From a virus, in IMG/VR virus record IMGVR_UViG_3300023443_000722, positions 1-25,837 of that record: a DNA stretch of 25,837 nucleotides; one strand, 5' to 3'. Below, one piece after another: positions 7,495 to 15,388 of the stretch (positions within the stretch are counted from its first letter, which is position 1; the number at the start of each line of letters is the position of its first letter). The translations under genes were made by a program, and so were the position numbers. A model generated the notes under the pieces. It was not told the origin of the DNA and did no database searches. It worked only from the letters and a program-made list of their open reading frames with translations.

Positions 7495-7919
7495 TGGCCT
7501 TTCTGAAACCAGGTGATTATCTGACCAAAGGCCTTCCGGGAGAACGCTCCGATGATTCTATTATGGTCACGGAGGAGTCTCTTCGATTTGTGAAGGTTAG
7601 AGGGGATGATGTGATCTTCACTAAGGATTCTCTTGATAATTACGACCCTGTCACTGCTGATGGGGATGAGATCATAGTGGAGATTCCGGGCAGAGCATTG
7701 AGAATGCCCTTGAGTGCAACAGATACCAACAGATATAGGGAGTTGGGACTAGTTCAATCCAAGAGTCCGAAGCTCTTGTTCATCCCTACAACTGAAGGTG
7801 AGTTGCCTGAACTGGAGATGACAGTGGTGTGGCAAGGTGAGACTCTCAATGTGAGAGACGTGGCTCCCTTGGCTCCGAATGGAAGACTGATCTGTGCTCA
7901 CGTTATTGTAGGAGAATAA
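7494..7919 (+). CDS. Head closure (stopper) protein
   Basis: 141 residues. The N-terminal part is specific to this phage (KPGDYLTKGLPGERSDDS). The C-terminal half (KLLFIPTTEGELPELEMT, then VVWQGETLNVRDVAPLAPNG and a hydrophobic end HVIVG) follows the beta-barrel pattern of SPP1 gp16/HK97-type head-closure proteins, where a W/V-x-G-x-x-Y/L-x-V-x-D-V-x-P strand pair precedes the C-terminal strand. Position supports it: a gp10-like gene follows and a tail terminator comes next. In most phages this gene touches the adaptor gene; here a six-gene cassette separates them. The call is mostly from synteny plus fold pattern. Confidence 0.62.
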   Translation: MAFLKPGDYLTKGLPGERSDDSIMVTEESLRFVKVRGDDVIFTKDSLDNYDPVTADGDEIIVEIPGRALRMPLSATDTNRYRELGLVQSKSPKLLFIPTTEGELPELEMTVVWQGETLNVRDVAPLAPNGRLICAHVIVGE

Positions 7920-7920
7920 T

Positions 7921-8292
7921 GTGACGAGGTTTGGTGATGATCTTGGCCGGTTCAACAAGAAGTTGCAGAGGAAACCGGAGGAGTTCATTGACCTAGCAAC
8001 AGACGAAGTATTTAATTCGATAGTTAATGGGTCGGCTTTAACTGGAGCTCCGGGGCAGCCAGTTCTGTCAGGGGCACTGAAGCGATCTTGGAGAAAAAGG
8101 AGAACTGGGCCGGGGTCGAGTCAAGTTGTTACGGACTCTCCTTACGCTAGGACGATAGAGAATTTGGTTGGAAGGTTCGGCACTATTACGATTAGATCTG
8201 CAGTTGGGGGAGGGCATTCAGTGAAGATGACACAAGCGGGTTGGGATAACATAATCCGTAAGGTGCTTCAAGATATAGCGAACACTCAATAA
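7921..8292 (+). CDS. HK97 gp10-like neck/tail-completion protein
   Basis: 123 residues, starting at GTG 7921 (the ATG two bases earlier runs straight into a stop). Ribosome binding site AGGAGA lies just upstream. The family hallmarks are in order: an N-terminal helix (DDLGRFNKKLQRKPEEFIDL) and TGAPGQPVLSGALKRSW, where the P-V-x-x-G-x-L-x-x-S/W motif is typical. SPYARTIENLVG follows (the P-Y-A-x-x-x-E signature), then a C-terminal GWDNIIRKVLQDI helix. Proteins of this family act between the head-closure ring and the tail terminator during joining. It overlaps the next start by TAATG. Confidence 0.85.
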   Translation: MTRFGDDLGRFNKKLQRKPEEFIDLATDEVFNSIVNGSALTGAPGQPVLSGALKRSWRKRRTGPGSSQVVTDSPYARTIENLVGRFGTITIRSAVGGGHSVKMTQAGWDNIIRKVLQDIANTQ

Positions 8293-9020
8293 TGCCTATT
8301 AGCCACACTCAGAATGTTGAAGCTCTAAGGGCGCGTTTACTTACCTTAGTTGTTGTGGCGATGGTAGATGAGTCAATGTCAGTGTCAAAAAGAGATTATA
8401 CTAGGGCGGGGGGCTCTTTCAAGGAAGATGGATTTGAGGTGGGGATGGAGGTGACAGGGTCTGGATTCTCAGTGCCAACGAACAACGATGTATCTATCAT
8501 CAGACAGGTGAAGGATACGACGTTGAGGGTCAATAGGACCTTAACAAATGAAGCATTGGGGGCAGGTAAGTCATTAAACGTATTCATTCCAGGAGGACAG
8601 GCTTGGGAAAATCGGAAGTTTGATCCGGAAGGGGAGAATCCCTTCTTTGAGGAGCAGTACATCCCAGGTGCTCAGGAGTTCATCACTCTGGGGAAGAACG
8701 CTGAGGTAGAGATCACTCCTATGTACTCGATTGGAGTGGAAGTGAAAGAGGGGACAGGGGCTGAAGCTGCAAGGCGATATGCTGATGCAATACTGGAACT
8801 CTTTTCTCCTTCGGAGGCAATGTTCTTGAGGAACGGAGATTGCTTGCGAGTGAGAGGTGACACTGGGCCTTTTCCAGGGCAACTGTTAAAATCAGGTCCG
8901 GGAAAGGTGGTGATACCGGTGACTATCCCCTTGAGATTGAGAACACAGAATGTGATTGATCCCGCTTTCCCTGTCACGGGGACTGGGTGGTCTGATGGCT
9001 TTGACGAGGGATTTGGCTAA
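8292..9020 (+). CDS. Tail terminator with inserted tail-tube-type domain
   Basis: 242 residues. The core is a tail terminator of the DUF4128/gp17-like type: an N-terminal helix (VEALRARLLTL), a strand pair (EVEITPMYSIGVEVKEG), the helix GAEAARRYADAILELFSP, then LRVRGDTGPFPGQLL and a final VVIPVTIPLRLRT. Such proteins cap the finished tail tube and bind the head side. Residues about 31-99 interrupt the core with a small beta domain (AGGSFKEDGFEVGMEVTGSG, then TNNDVSIIRQVKDTTLRV). It resembles residues 103-178 of the tail tube protein encoded two genes downstream. The last 15 residues (GTGWSDGFDEGFG) are a low-complexity tail. Confidence 0.75.
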   Translation: MPISHTQNVEALRARLLTLVVVAMVDESMSVSKRDYTRAGGSFKEDGFEVGMEVTGSGFSVPTNNDVSIIRQVKDTTLRVNRTLTNEALGAGKSLNVFIPGGQAWENRKFDPEGENPFFEEQYIPGAQEFITLGKNAEVEITPMYSIGVEVKEGTGAEAARRYADAILELFSPSEAMFLRNGDCLRVRGDTGPFPGQLLKSGPGKVVIPVTIPLRLRTQNVIDPAFPVTGTGWSDGFDEGFG

Positions 9021-9565
9021 TGCCACAAACTGAGAGAACGACGGCTGAGGTGAATGAGATTCTGAAGGACAATACGTCCAAGGATATCTCACCTCAGGAT
9101 ATGCGGGATGTAGTTGCCTCGATCTTTGGTGGATACGCATCGCTAGGGTTTGCAGGTGCTGCGTCAGGCAGTTTGGCTGTATCCACGACACCTGCGGTGA
9201 TTACCCAGTATGACGTGAGGGAGACCCAGTCCATTGATGTCAATTTGGAAGGGTGTGCAGCAGATCAATCAACTGGAATCATCACGATCGGACAAGCTGG
9301 CATCTACCAGGTCAACTTCTATTGTTCGTTTGATCTGAATCAGAATAATAGGTTGGTGACTTTCCAAGCATTCAGGAATGGCTTGGCGAATGAGCCTGGG
9401 TTGGAGAGATTTGTTTCAAATGGAGCTGATGTAGGAGAGGTAGCTGCCAGTGGACAGGCAGTGTTGGCAGACGGAGAGACAGTGGAGATTAGGGCCTCTC
9501 TGGACACAGGTACTGGGAATATGTCGTTTACATCGTTAGGATTCAGTGTTTTCCGGGTGGGTTGA
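9020..9565 (+). CDS. C1q/TNF-like virion fibre or decoration protein
   Basis: 181 residues. The N-terminal 35 residues (ERTTAEVNEILKDNTSKDIS, then PQDMRDVVASIFGGYASL) match the short helical ISPQDMRDVVxSI attachment segment found at the start of many phage fibre and spike proteins. From about residue 60 a jelly roll follows: GIITIGQAGIYQVNFYCSFD, then a QAFRNG turn, GQAVLADGETVEIRA and a final TSLGFSVFRV. These match the G-x-Y-x-V/I and D-x-V-x-V-x strands of C1q/TNF-like domains, which form trimers. Its place between tail terminator and tube genes is unusual for a fibre, so it may decorate the tail tube or neck. Function is inferred from fold only. Confidence 0.68.
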   Translation: MPQTERTTAEVNEILKDNTSKDISPQDMRDVVASIFGGYASLGFAGAASGSLAVSTTPAVITQYDVRETQSIDVNLEGCAADQSTGIITIGQAGIYQVNFYCSFDLNQNNRLVTFQAFRNGLANEPGLERFVSNGADVGEVAASGQAVLADGETVEIRASLDTGTGNMSFTSLGFSVFRVG

Positions 9566-9610
9566 TCTGTAACCAACGGAGATTAGAACCTCAACTGAGG
9601 GAGAGAGCAG

Positions 9611-10819
9611 ATGGCTGAACAAACTGGCCAACAGATTACGGTGAATTACAAGGAGGAGGTAACCTTCAACACACCCCCTGATCCTAGTGGTGGAGAGCAG
9701 TTGAGGATGACTCCTTCCGGAGGGCAAAACTTGGCAAGAGCCCTCATCGAGAGTGAGGAGATCAGGAAAGACTTGCTCACAACTATGGGCAGGTTGGGTT
9801 CCAGCTCGGTCGACGGTGCCTACAGCGGAGAGCTGTCGGTGCAGAGCTTCGACACGATCATGCAAGCTGTGATGAGAAGCACTTTCGTTGCGGCAGTTGC
9901 GATCACGGAAGCTGAGATGACTTCCATCACGACCACGATCGGCTCTATCGTGGCAGCGGCAGGAGATTGGCAAGCAGAGGGAGTTCGGGTTGGGGATGTA
10001 GTCAGGCTGACCGGGCACGATACGGCGGCCAACAACGACCTCAATCTGAGGGTGATCTCGGTGTCGACTCTCACGCTAGGGATCGCAGGAGATCCTCTGG
10101 TGGTGGATGCGGTTCCGGATGTGGCCTTTACTCTGACCATTCTGAAGAAGATCACCGCTCCTTCGGGAGTGATTCCCACCCGTCGTTCGTATTTCTTCGA
10201 GGAATACTACGACATCTTGGACCTTTCCGAGACCTTCGGTGGTGTGAGATTCGTTCGGTTCAGAGTCACCGGTGCTCCTGATGGATTCGCTGTTGTGGAG
10301 ATTGGAGTCATGGGAGCCAGTGCTACGGCTCTGGACAACGCAGCATCTCCTTTCTTCGCGGCTCCAACGGTCTACACCTCAACCGGACTCATCTTTACGG
10401 ATGCGTCGATCCGGTATGGTGGAGTGGAGAAGGTCACTCTGACCGGAGTGGAGATTCTGTTGGAGATCGCGGCCGAGACTCTTCCGGTGATCGGTTCCAA
10501 CGTGACTCCTGATGTGTTCGACAATGACATCAGAGTGACGGGGAATGTATCCGGGTTGAGACAGGATCTGTTGAATTTGTCTCGGTTGGAAAACGAGACT
10601 GAGTTGGAGTTGCAGATCCTCTTGGAAGAGCCTACTGCAGTGCCGAAGGAATGTATCAACTTCTTCGTGCCAAGGCTGAAGCTCTCTGCGTCAGAGAAGG
10701 AGCTTGGAGGGGACGGAGCGTTGCTGGAGAGCTCCCCCTGGTTCGCGGGACCGAAGGAAACCGTGGACATCAACTATGACACGGGGATGGTCACGATTTC
10801 GACTTCGTCGTCCCCGTAG
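9611..10819 (+). CDS. Major tail (tube) protein
   Basis: 402 residues with a GAGGGAGAG ribosome binding site before the ATG. The N-terminal pattern (YKEEVTFNTPPDPSGGEQLR, then ALIESEEIRKDLLTTMGRLG and SGELSVQSFDTIMQAVM) is that of phage tail tube proteins with a T-x-x-P-x loop, an L-x-x-x-E-I-R segment and a G-x-x-S-x-E-L strand. Residues about 103-178 are an inserted Ig-like domain (EGVRVGDVVRLTG, then ANNDLNLRVISVSTLTLGI). The core resumes with RRSYFFEEYYDILDLSETF, FVRFRVTGAPDGFAVVEIG and a C-terminal DNDIRVTGNVSGLRQDLLNL. Hundreds of copies stack as rings to form the tube. Codon choice in the middle of the gene favours C-ending codons, fitting high expression. A hairpin that may stop or attenuate transcription follows. 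Confidence 0.85.
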   Translation: MAEQTGQQITVNYKEEVTFNTPPDPSGGEQLRMTPSGGQNLARALIESEEIRKDLLTTMGRLGSSSVDGAYSGELSVQSFDTIMQAVMRSTFVAAVAITEAEMTSITTTIGSIVAAAGDWQAEGVRVGDVVRLTGHDTAANNDLNLRVISVSTLTLGIAGDPLVVDAVPDVAFTLTILKKITAPSGVIPTRRSYFFEEYYDILDLSETFGGVRFVRFRVTGAPDGFAVVEIGVMGASATALDNAASPFFAAPTVYTSTGLIFTDASIRYGGVEKVTLTGVEILLEIAAETLPVIGSNVTPDVFDNDIRVTGNVSGLRQDLLNLSRLENETELELQILLEEPTAVPKECINFFVPRLKLSASEKELGGDGALLESSPWFAGPKETVDINYDTGMVTISTSSSP

Positions 10820-10827
10820 GAGTAGGA

Positions 10828-10858
10828 AGGTAAGTGTGCGCACCACTTACTTATTTGT
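10828..10858 (+). terminator. Terminator-like hairpin after the tail tube gene
   Basis: A 9-bp stem (10828-10836 with 10844-10852, containing one G-U pair) encloses the 7-base loop TGCGCAC and is followed by ATTTGT. The tract after the stem is only moderately T-rich, so termination may be partial. It lies nine bases after the tail tube stop, where partial terminators commonly lower expression of the genes after the most abundant virion proteins. The rest of 10820-10955 shows nothing else I can support. Confidence 0.5.
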
Positions 10859-10955
10859 AGTACAGACTCGGTCCTGTGCCTCTGCTGTTCTAGGGACTGT
10901 AAAAAGGAACTAGGTGCGTAACAGTGGGGGTGCAGGACCATTTAGGAGTGGGATC

Positions 10956-11429
10956 ATGGCGGACGAGAAGGAGAAAGTAGAAGTTGAGGATTCGGGACCG
11001 GGTGGTTTTGACCTGGAAGATGCTATCCCTGTGGAGAAGCTGGAGGACAAGGGGATAGAGGTTGAGCTCTTGGGTCTGGACGGGGAGTGGATGCTCTTCA
11101 AAGGGGAGAATGGGACTGAAGAGAATGTCTCCATGAAGGTTGTGGGCACCTACTCTACCAGATATCGTCGGGCACAGGAGACTCAGACGACCAAGACGCT
11201 GAGGAAGCGTTCTTCTTCTAACTTGGGGAGAGATCTCGGAGAGAGAAGGGTCGAGTTGGTGGCTTCTTGTGTTCTCAGTTGGAAAGGGTTCTACCATAAG
11301 GGTGATCCGATTACCTTTGGTCGGAACAATGTGATCAAGGTGTTGGAGCATGCTCCGTGGATTAGGGAGCAGTTGGAGAACGCGATGGAGAACCACGAGG
11401 CTTTTTTGAAGGGGAACTCGAGCAACTGA
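10956..11429 (+). CDS. Tail assembly chaperone, short form
   Basis: 157 residues from the ATG at 10956, chosen because it has an AGGAG ribosome binding site; an in-frame GTG at 10914 lacks one. The N-terminus is acidic and probably flexible (ADEKEKVEVEDSG). A folded part follows: IEVELLGLDGEWMLFKG, then VGTYSTRYRRAQETQTTK and the C-terminal VIKVLEHAPWIREQLENAM helix that ends in a W-I-x-x-Q-x-x-x-A-x-x-x-H-x-x-F motif. Such chaperones (lambda gpG type) bind the tape measure protein during tail assembly. The slippery heptamer T TTT TTG lies seven codons before the stop, so a longer fusion is also made. It sits between the tube and tape measure genes, as expected. Confidence 0.8.
   Translation: MADEKEKVEVEDSGPGGFDLEDAIPVEKLEDKGIEVELLGLDGEWMLFKGENGTEENVSMKVVGTYSTRYRRAQETQTTKTLRKRSSSNLGRDLGERRVELVASCVLSWKGFYHKGDPITFGRNNVIKVLEHAPWIREQLENAMENHEAFLKGNSSN
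11402..11408 (+). promoter_or_regulatory. Programmed -1 ribosomal frameshift site (T TTT TTG)
   Basis: The heptamer fits X XXY YYZ with zero-frame codons TTT (11403-11405) and TTG (11406-11408). After slipping back one base, reading continues at GAA 11408 into an open frame that ends at the TGA 11780-11782. I could not identify a clear stimulatory hairpin downstream. The position at the end of the chaperone gene, before the tape measure gene, matches the lambda G/GT arrangement. Confidence 0.85.
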
Positions 11430-11782
11430 TCGCGAAGGCGGTATTTGAATTCTCTTTGGGTAGGGTTCCAGACACGATTGGAGGGGCGTCGCAGGAAGCT
11501 CAGATTGCTCACCTGATCGAGAAAGGAATCCTACCAGAAGAGGATTTGATCAGCCCCGAAGTTCCCCCAGGCTTAGAGTACTTGTGGACAGGGTTTAAGG
11601 AGCTGCAAGCTACTCGGCAGTCGAGTATGAGTGGGATGGAAGCGTTTCAGTATTTGGAAATAGACGCTTTCTTGAGGTTGACTGATAGGTTCTGGTCACC
11701 TCACGATGTGAAAGCAATTGTGCAGATGGATCTTGAGGTTCGATTAGCAGTTAGGGAACAGTCAAAGCAGAAGGGGAAGTGA
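11408..11782 (+). CDS. Tail assembly chaperone, frameshifted C-terminal extension
   Basis: This frame is in the -1 phase relative to the short chaperone, has no ATG or GTG start with a ribosome binding site near its beginning, and joins the short form at the slippery site. The fusion would be about 275 residues: 151 from the first frame plus 124 here. The extension begins EGELEQLIAKAVFEFSLG and continues with helical segments (QEAQIAHLIEKGILPEED, then FKELQATRQSSMSGMEAFQY and a final SPHDVKAIVQMDLEVRLAV). In lambda the equivalent T domain recruits tube subunits around the tape measure protein. An independent start at TTG 11456 is unlikely. The stop lies two bases from the tape measure start. 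Confidence 0.8.
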   Translation, partial: EGELEQLIAKAVFEFSLGRVPDTIGGASQEAQIAHLIEKGILPEEDLISPEVPPGLEYLWTGFKELQATRQSSMSGMEAFQYLEIDAFLRLTDRFWSPHDVKAIVQMDLEVRLAVREQSKQKGK

Positions 11783-11783
11783 C

Positions 11784-14700
11784 GTGGATGTAGCAACCCT
11801 AGGACTGAAGTTAGATAGTCGAGGGTTTCTTGTTGGAGTTAAGGCAGCCGAGCAGAGCTTGGGTAGGCTGTCAAAGGCGGAGACTAGAGTCCAAAAGGAC
11901 ACTCTCAATATGGGGAGGGCTTTTGGCAAGCTTGGAGGTTTGGTAGCAGGCTTTGGGATAACCATTGGAGCGGTTGGACTGCTCCGAGGCTTGGTCAACA
12001 TCAACAGAGAGTTTGAGCGACTGAAAGCTCAACTCCAGACTACTGAGGGGTCTCTTACGGGAGCCAATTCAGCCTTTGAAAGGCTGGAAGAGCTCGCCAT
12101 TGGGACCCCGTTTGAGCTTGATGGATTGACCGAAGCGTTTGTACAATTGCGGGTGAGGGGCGCAGATCCTACCAACGAGCAGTTCCTCGCATTGGGTGAC
12201 ATTGCGTCCTCGTTCTCTCGTGACATCACTGAGGTATCAGGAGCCGTTGCTTCTGCTACAGCGGGTATGTCCAGACCTCTGAGAGGGTTCGGGTTTGAGG
12301 CCAAGGTAACGGGAGATCTGGTCGAGCTATCCTTTGGTGGAATGACGAAGACTGTCAATAGGTCAGCTCAAGATATAGTTGAAGCCATGGGTGAGTTGAC
12401 CAAGGGTAAGTTGGCCGGCGCCATGGAACGGGAGATGCGGACCGTTAACGGTATTATCTCCAACTTTGCTGACAATGTGGGTCGGTTGGCTAGGGCCATT
12501 GGTGGTGGAGGTGGTCTGAATGCAGAAATCTTTAAAGTCGTTCAAAGAGCTGAAACTCTCGTAGGGGTAATGGCGGACAACGCCACTGCTATCCGACAGT
12601 TTACCAATATAGCTATTCAGGCTGCAAAGGCGATTCTTGCTCCATTCATCGCGATAATCAGGATACTCTTTAATCTGGGCCAGCAGGTTGGAGAAGTAGC
12701 TAACATCATTGGATTTGTGTTGACTGGTCAGTTTAATAAGGCATTTGAGGCTTCGGCAAGAATCGAAGGTAACTTCGCAGATATGGGAGATGCGGTTCTC
12801 GACAATAGTCGGGCTTGGGATTCCTTGATGTTCGCCATAACAGATGTCCCTCCTGCTATTCGTGCGGTGAATGATGCTGCGGAAGATACGGCAGGTACGG
12901 CTGGAGGGGCTATTGAATTAAGTGAAGCTGAGCTGAAACTGGCGAAGGCATCTCAGGAGTTGGTAGCTGCCCTTGAGATTCAGATAGATGCTGAGAAAAG
13001 ACTACTGGCTGCGCAGATAGAAGGTGCACAAGCGTTGTCCATGGTGGAAGCTCAGTTGGAGAGAGAAGCTGCTTTGAGGGAAGCTGCAGCCATTGCGATT
13101 GACTCCCAGAAAGATGAAGTAGAAGAATTAGTAAACTCTCTGCAAGATCTGTTTGAGGCAAGAGCTGAGGAAGCCCGTCAAGCTGAGGCGGGACGGAACG
13201 TTGAGGCTCTACGGCAGGAAGTGGAGGAACAGAAGAGATTGGTGGCTGTACTGGGACAGGGTGAGGCGGCTTCGAAGAGGGTTCAGAATGAGATAGCTCG
13301 AGAGAATGCTCTGAGAGAGGCGTTGTCAAATACGACAACTGAATATAAAGAGGAGGTTACAGCTCTCATAAATGAATTGTTTGATCTGGCTGACGCTAGT
13401 GAAGAGGCAGGTAAGGTAGCGTCAAAGTTGACGCCACTTTACGAGAATGCAGCTCGTGGAATTCAGTCTGCACTGGCTGAAGGATTTGGTAGTGTCTTCG
13501 AGGATGGGCTTACTGGCTTTCAGGACTTTGCTGAATCTATCCTCGATATCTTTACTGATCTAGCTTCTGAGATTGCTGGAGCAATGGCGGCGGATGCTTT
13601 GGGGCTAGACGATATTCTCTCTTCTCTCCAGAGTGGTGAGGGACTAAATCTCTCTGGGACACAACAGATTATTGTGTCGGCAGGGTTGGGGGCTGTAGGG
13701 GGAGGAATCATTGCGGGAGCTACTGGAGGGAGTACTACAGGTGGTCAGATAGGGGGAGCCATTGGTGCAGGGGTAGGTACTGCGTTCGGTGGCCCGATTG
13801 GTGGCTTTGTAGGCGGAGCCATTGGTGGCTTTGTAGGCGGTTTGTTCGGAAAGAGCGAAGAAGAGAAGGCTCAGGAAGCATTCTCTGAGACGATTGATGA
13901 ATACATTGAAGCCATGAAGCGTCCGTCAGATCAAGGTTCTGCGGTTATTGCTGATCTCAATAAGCTAGCCCAGGATTTTGCAGACGTGTTTGAAATAGAT
14001 GACTTTGATGAGATCGTCAGAGTACAATCTGGCACTGCTGTTGAGGACCTGAATGTAGATAATTTCCTCCGCGAAATGGGTCAGGTGGGTCAGGCGTTCG
14101 AGAGAAACGAAGAGAAGATGGCCGCATTTAATCAGGTGATGGAGCTTGCGGCATTAACCATAGAAAAGTTGAGGAAGGCTCAGTTAGAGCAGACTAGAGA
14201 TTTCCAGGCTGATCTGACGTCTAGAGAGCTTGCTGCGGGAGGAGATGCTGCGGGAGCGATTTCAGCTCGATTGGTGAGGGAACAGCAGAAGGAGTTAGAA
14301 GCTGCGGTGGAGTTGGAGAAGCAGGGAATTATCACTTCGGACGAGTTGTCTAGGTTGGCTCAGGTGTTAGATCAAGAGCTTGCTCAAGCCATCATGGGTG
14401 TAGAAGGATCAGTTGCGCAGTTTGCAGCCCAAGCTAGAGAAGTGGTGAACGATTTACAGAGCTTCATGGATGGGCTCTTGCTTGGATCTAATTCGCTTCT
14501 CTCACCTATTCAGAAGCTGAGCGAAGCGAGAAGTCAGTTCGAAGCTATCCGGGAGCGAGCAGAGGCTGGGGATGTAGATGCTGCGAGACAATTACCTCAA
14601 GTGGCACAGCAGTTGCTGGATATCTCTAGACAAGTCAATGCTTCGGGTGAGGGCTTTGTTCAAGACTTCAATGAAGTTCAGGATGCAGTAACAGGTACTC

Positions 14701-14918
14701 AAGCTGAATTTGAGGGTGTTGCAGACACAGAACAGCAGATGATCGCCCTACAGCAGACTAATGTGGCTAATTTGGAGGCAATTAGGGCAGAGGCGGCAGA
14801 AGCTGCTAGAATTGCTGCGCTAGGTACTATTGATATCACGGACCACCTCAATACTGTTGCTAACAGGATGAGGACTATGATTGAAGAGATCAAGAGGAGA
14901 AACGAGGTGACTCGTTAA
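11784..14918 (+). CDS. Tape measure protein
   Basis: 1044 residues from GTG 11784, preceded by AGAAGGGGAAG. The order is a short N-terminal beta segment (VATLGLKLDSRGFLVGVK) and a hydrophobic helix (LGGLVAGFGITIGAVGLL, about residues 50-70). The conserved tape-measure N-terminal domain follows (LEELAIGTPFELDGLTEAFV, then FSRDITEVSGAVASATAGMS and AMGELTKGKLAGAMER). Long coiled-coil helices cover about 390-560. A strongly hydrophobic glycine-zipper stretch lies at about 627-691 (GGAIGAGVGTAFGG and repeats). More coiled coil runs from 760 to the end. The protein sets tail length and may insert into the host membrane through the glycine-rich stretch. By the usual 0.15 nm per residue rule the tail would be about 150 nm long. 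No cell-wall hydrolase domain is visible. Confidence 0.92.
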   Translation: MDVATLGLKLDSRGFLVGVKAAEQSLGRLSKAETRVQKDTLNMGRAFGKLGGLVAGFGITIGAVGLLRGLVNINREFERLKAQLQTTEGSLTGANSAFERLEELAIGTPFELDGLTEAFVQLRVRGADPTNEQFLALGDIASSFSRDITEVSGAVASATAGMSRPLRGFGFEAKVTGDLVELSFGGMTKTVNRSAQDIVEAMGELTKGKLAGAMEREMRTVNGIISNFADNVGRLARAIGGGGGLNAEIFKVVQRAETLVGVMADNATAIRQFTNIAIQAAKAILAPFIAIIRILFNLGQQVGEVANIIGFVLTGQFNKAFEASARIEGNFADMGDAVLDNSRAWDSLMFAITDVPPAIRAVNDAAEDTAGTAGGAIELSEAELKLAKASQELVAALEIQIDAEKRLLAAQIEGAQALSMVEAQLEREAALREAAAIAIDSQKDEVEELVNSLQDLFEARAEEARQAEAGRNVEALRQEVEEQKRLVAVLGQGEAASKRVQNEIARENALREALSNTTTEYKEEVTALINELFDLADASEEAGKVASKLTPLYENAARGIQSALAEGFGSVFEDGLTGFQDFAESILDIFTDLASEIAGAMAADALGLDDILSSLQSGEGLNLSGTQQIIVSAGLGAVGGGIIAGATGGSTTGGQIGGAIGAGVGTAFGGPIGGFVGGAIGGFVGGLFGKSEEEKAQEAFSETIDEYIEAMKRPSDQGSAVIADLNKLAQDFADVFEIDDFDEIVRVQSGTAVEDLNVDNFLREMGQVGQAFERNEEKMAAFNQVMELAALTIEKLRKAQLEQTRDFQADLTSRELAAGGDAAGAISARLVREQQKELEAAVELEKQGIITSDELSRLAQVLDQELAQAIMGVEGSVAQFAAQAREVVNDLQSFMDGLLLGSNSLLSPIQKLSEARSQFEAIRERAEAGDVDAARQLPQVAQQLLDISRQVNASGEGFVQDFNEVQDAVTGTQAEFEGVADTEQQMIALQQTNVANLEAIRAEAAEAARIAALGTIDITDHLNTVANRMRTMIEEIKRRNEVTR
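13797..13840 (+). repeat. Short tandem repeat inside the tape measure gene
   Basis: The 20-mer ATTGGTGGCTTTGTAGGCGG occurs twice without change, at 13797-13816 and 13821-13840 (24-base period). It encodes two consecutive IGGFVGG(A/L) units of the glycine-zipper segment. Exact synonymous identity indicates a recent slippage or duplication event. Confidence 0.85.
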
Positions 14919-15388
14919 TGGCAGCTCTTGCTCTCTTCCACTCATTCGATCAATGGACTCTCAATATAGCCGGGGGATTCTTTAATCTCAATACAGATGA
15001 CCTGCAGGCGTGGCTGACGGATGAGACTCCTGATGAAGAGAATCATAGAGGACATGACCCAGCGGTCCCTGCATCAGTTAATCTTGAACAAATTCCATTT
15101 GGGTTTGGCTACGAAGGTCCTATCAGTATCCAATCAAGTGTAGCTTTCCCAACAGGAAATCTCTTTGAGTTATCAGGGCAGTCTATCCTCATTGTGGCTG
15201 TGGGTGGAAACATAGGGCCCTTTCGTTATGTAGTTTTGGAGAATGCTGACCGTGTTGTTGGAGCAGCGCCTGTGGTGATAAGTTATTGGGATCACGGGTT
15301 TCAAACTCAGATCTTGAATGGAGGATCGTTTGAGATTCTTTGGGAAGGCCTACAGGGAACTGGTCGGGTGCTGAGTGTGGTAACCTAA
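14918..15388 (+). CDS. Small virion protein, tail-tip region (tandem paralogue 1)
   Basis: 156 residues, starting in a TAATG overlap with the tape measure stop. The order is FHSFDQWTLNIAGGFFNLNT, then DDLQAWLTDETPDEEN, FGFGYEGPISIQSS, ILIVAVGGNIGPFRYVVLEN, VISYWDHGFQTQILNGGSFE and a final RVLSVVT. This matches a widespread phage structural family in which D-x-L-K/Q-x-x-L-T/S-D-x-x-P, a GNGY/GFGY motif, x-A-x-G-G-x-I-G-P-F-R-Y-x-V-L and W-D-[H/Y]-G occur in that order. Its molecular role is not settled; proteins of this kind are found in tail and head modules. It is homologous to the next gene along its whole length. Confidence 0.62.
   Translation: MAALALFHSFDQWTLNIAGGFFNLNTDDLQAWLTDETPDEENHRGHDPAVPASVNLEQIPFGFGYEGPISIQSSVAFPTGNLFELSGQSILIVAVGGNIGPFRYVVLENADRVVGAAPVVISYWDHGFQTQILNGGSFEILWEGLQGTGRVLSVVT

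Noticed and set aside
10914-10955. Upstream GTG 10914 as start of the tail assembly chaperone
   Set aside because: ATG 10956 has AGGAG at the right spacing and gives the acidic N-terminus usual for this family; the extra 14 residues look like untranslated leader.
11456-11782. Independent gene starting at TTG 11456
   Set aside because: No ribosome binding site, and the frame is open upstream to the slippery heptamer; a -1 frameshift product explains it better.
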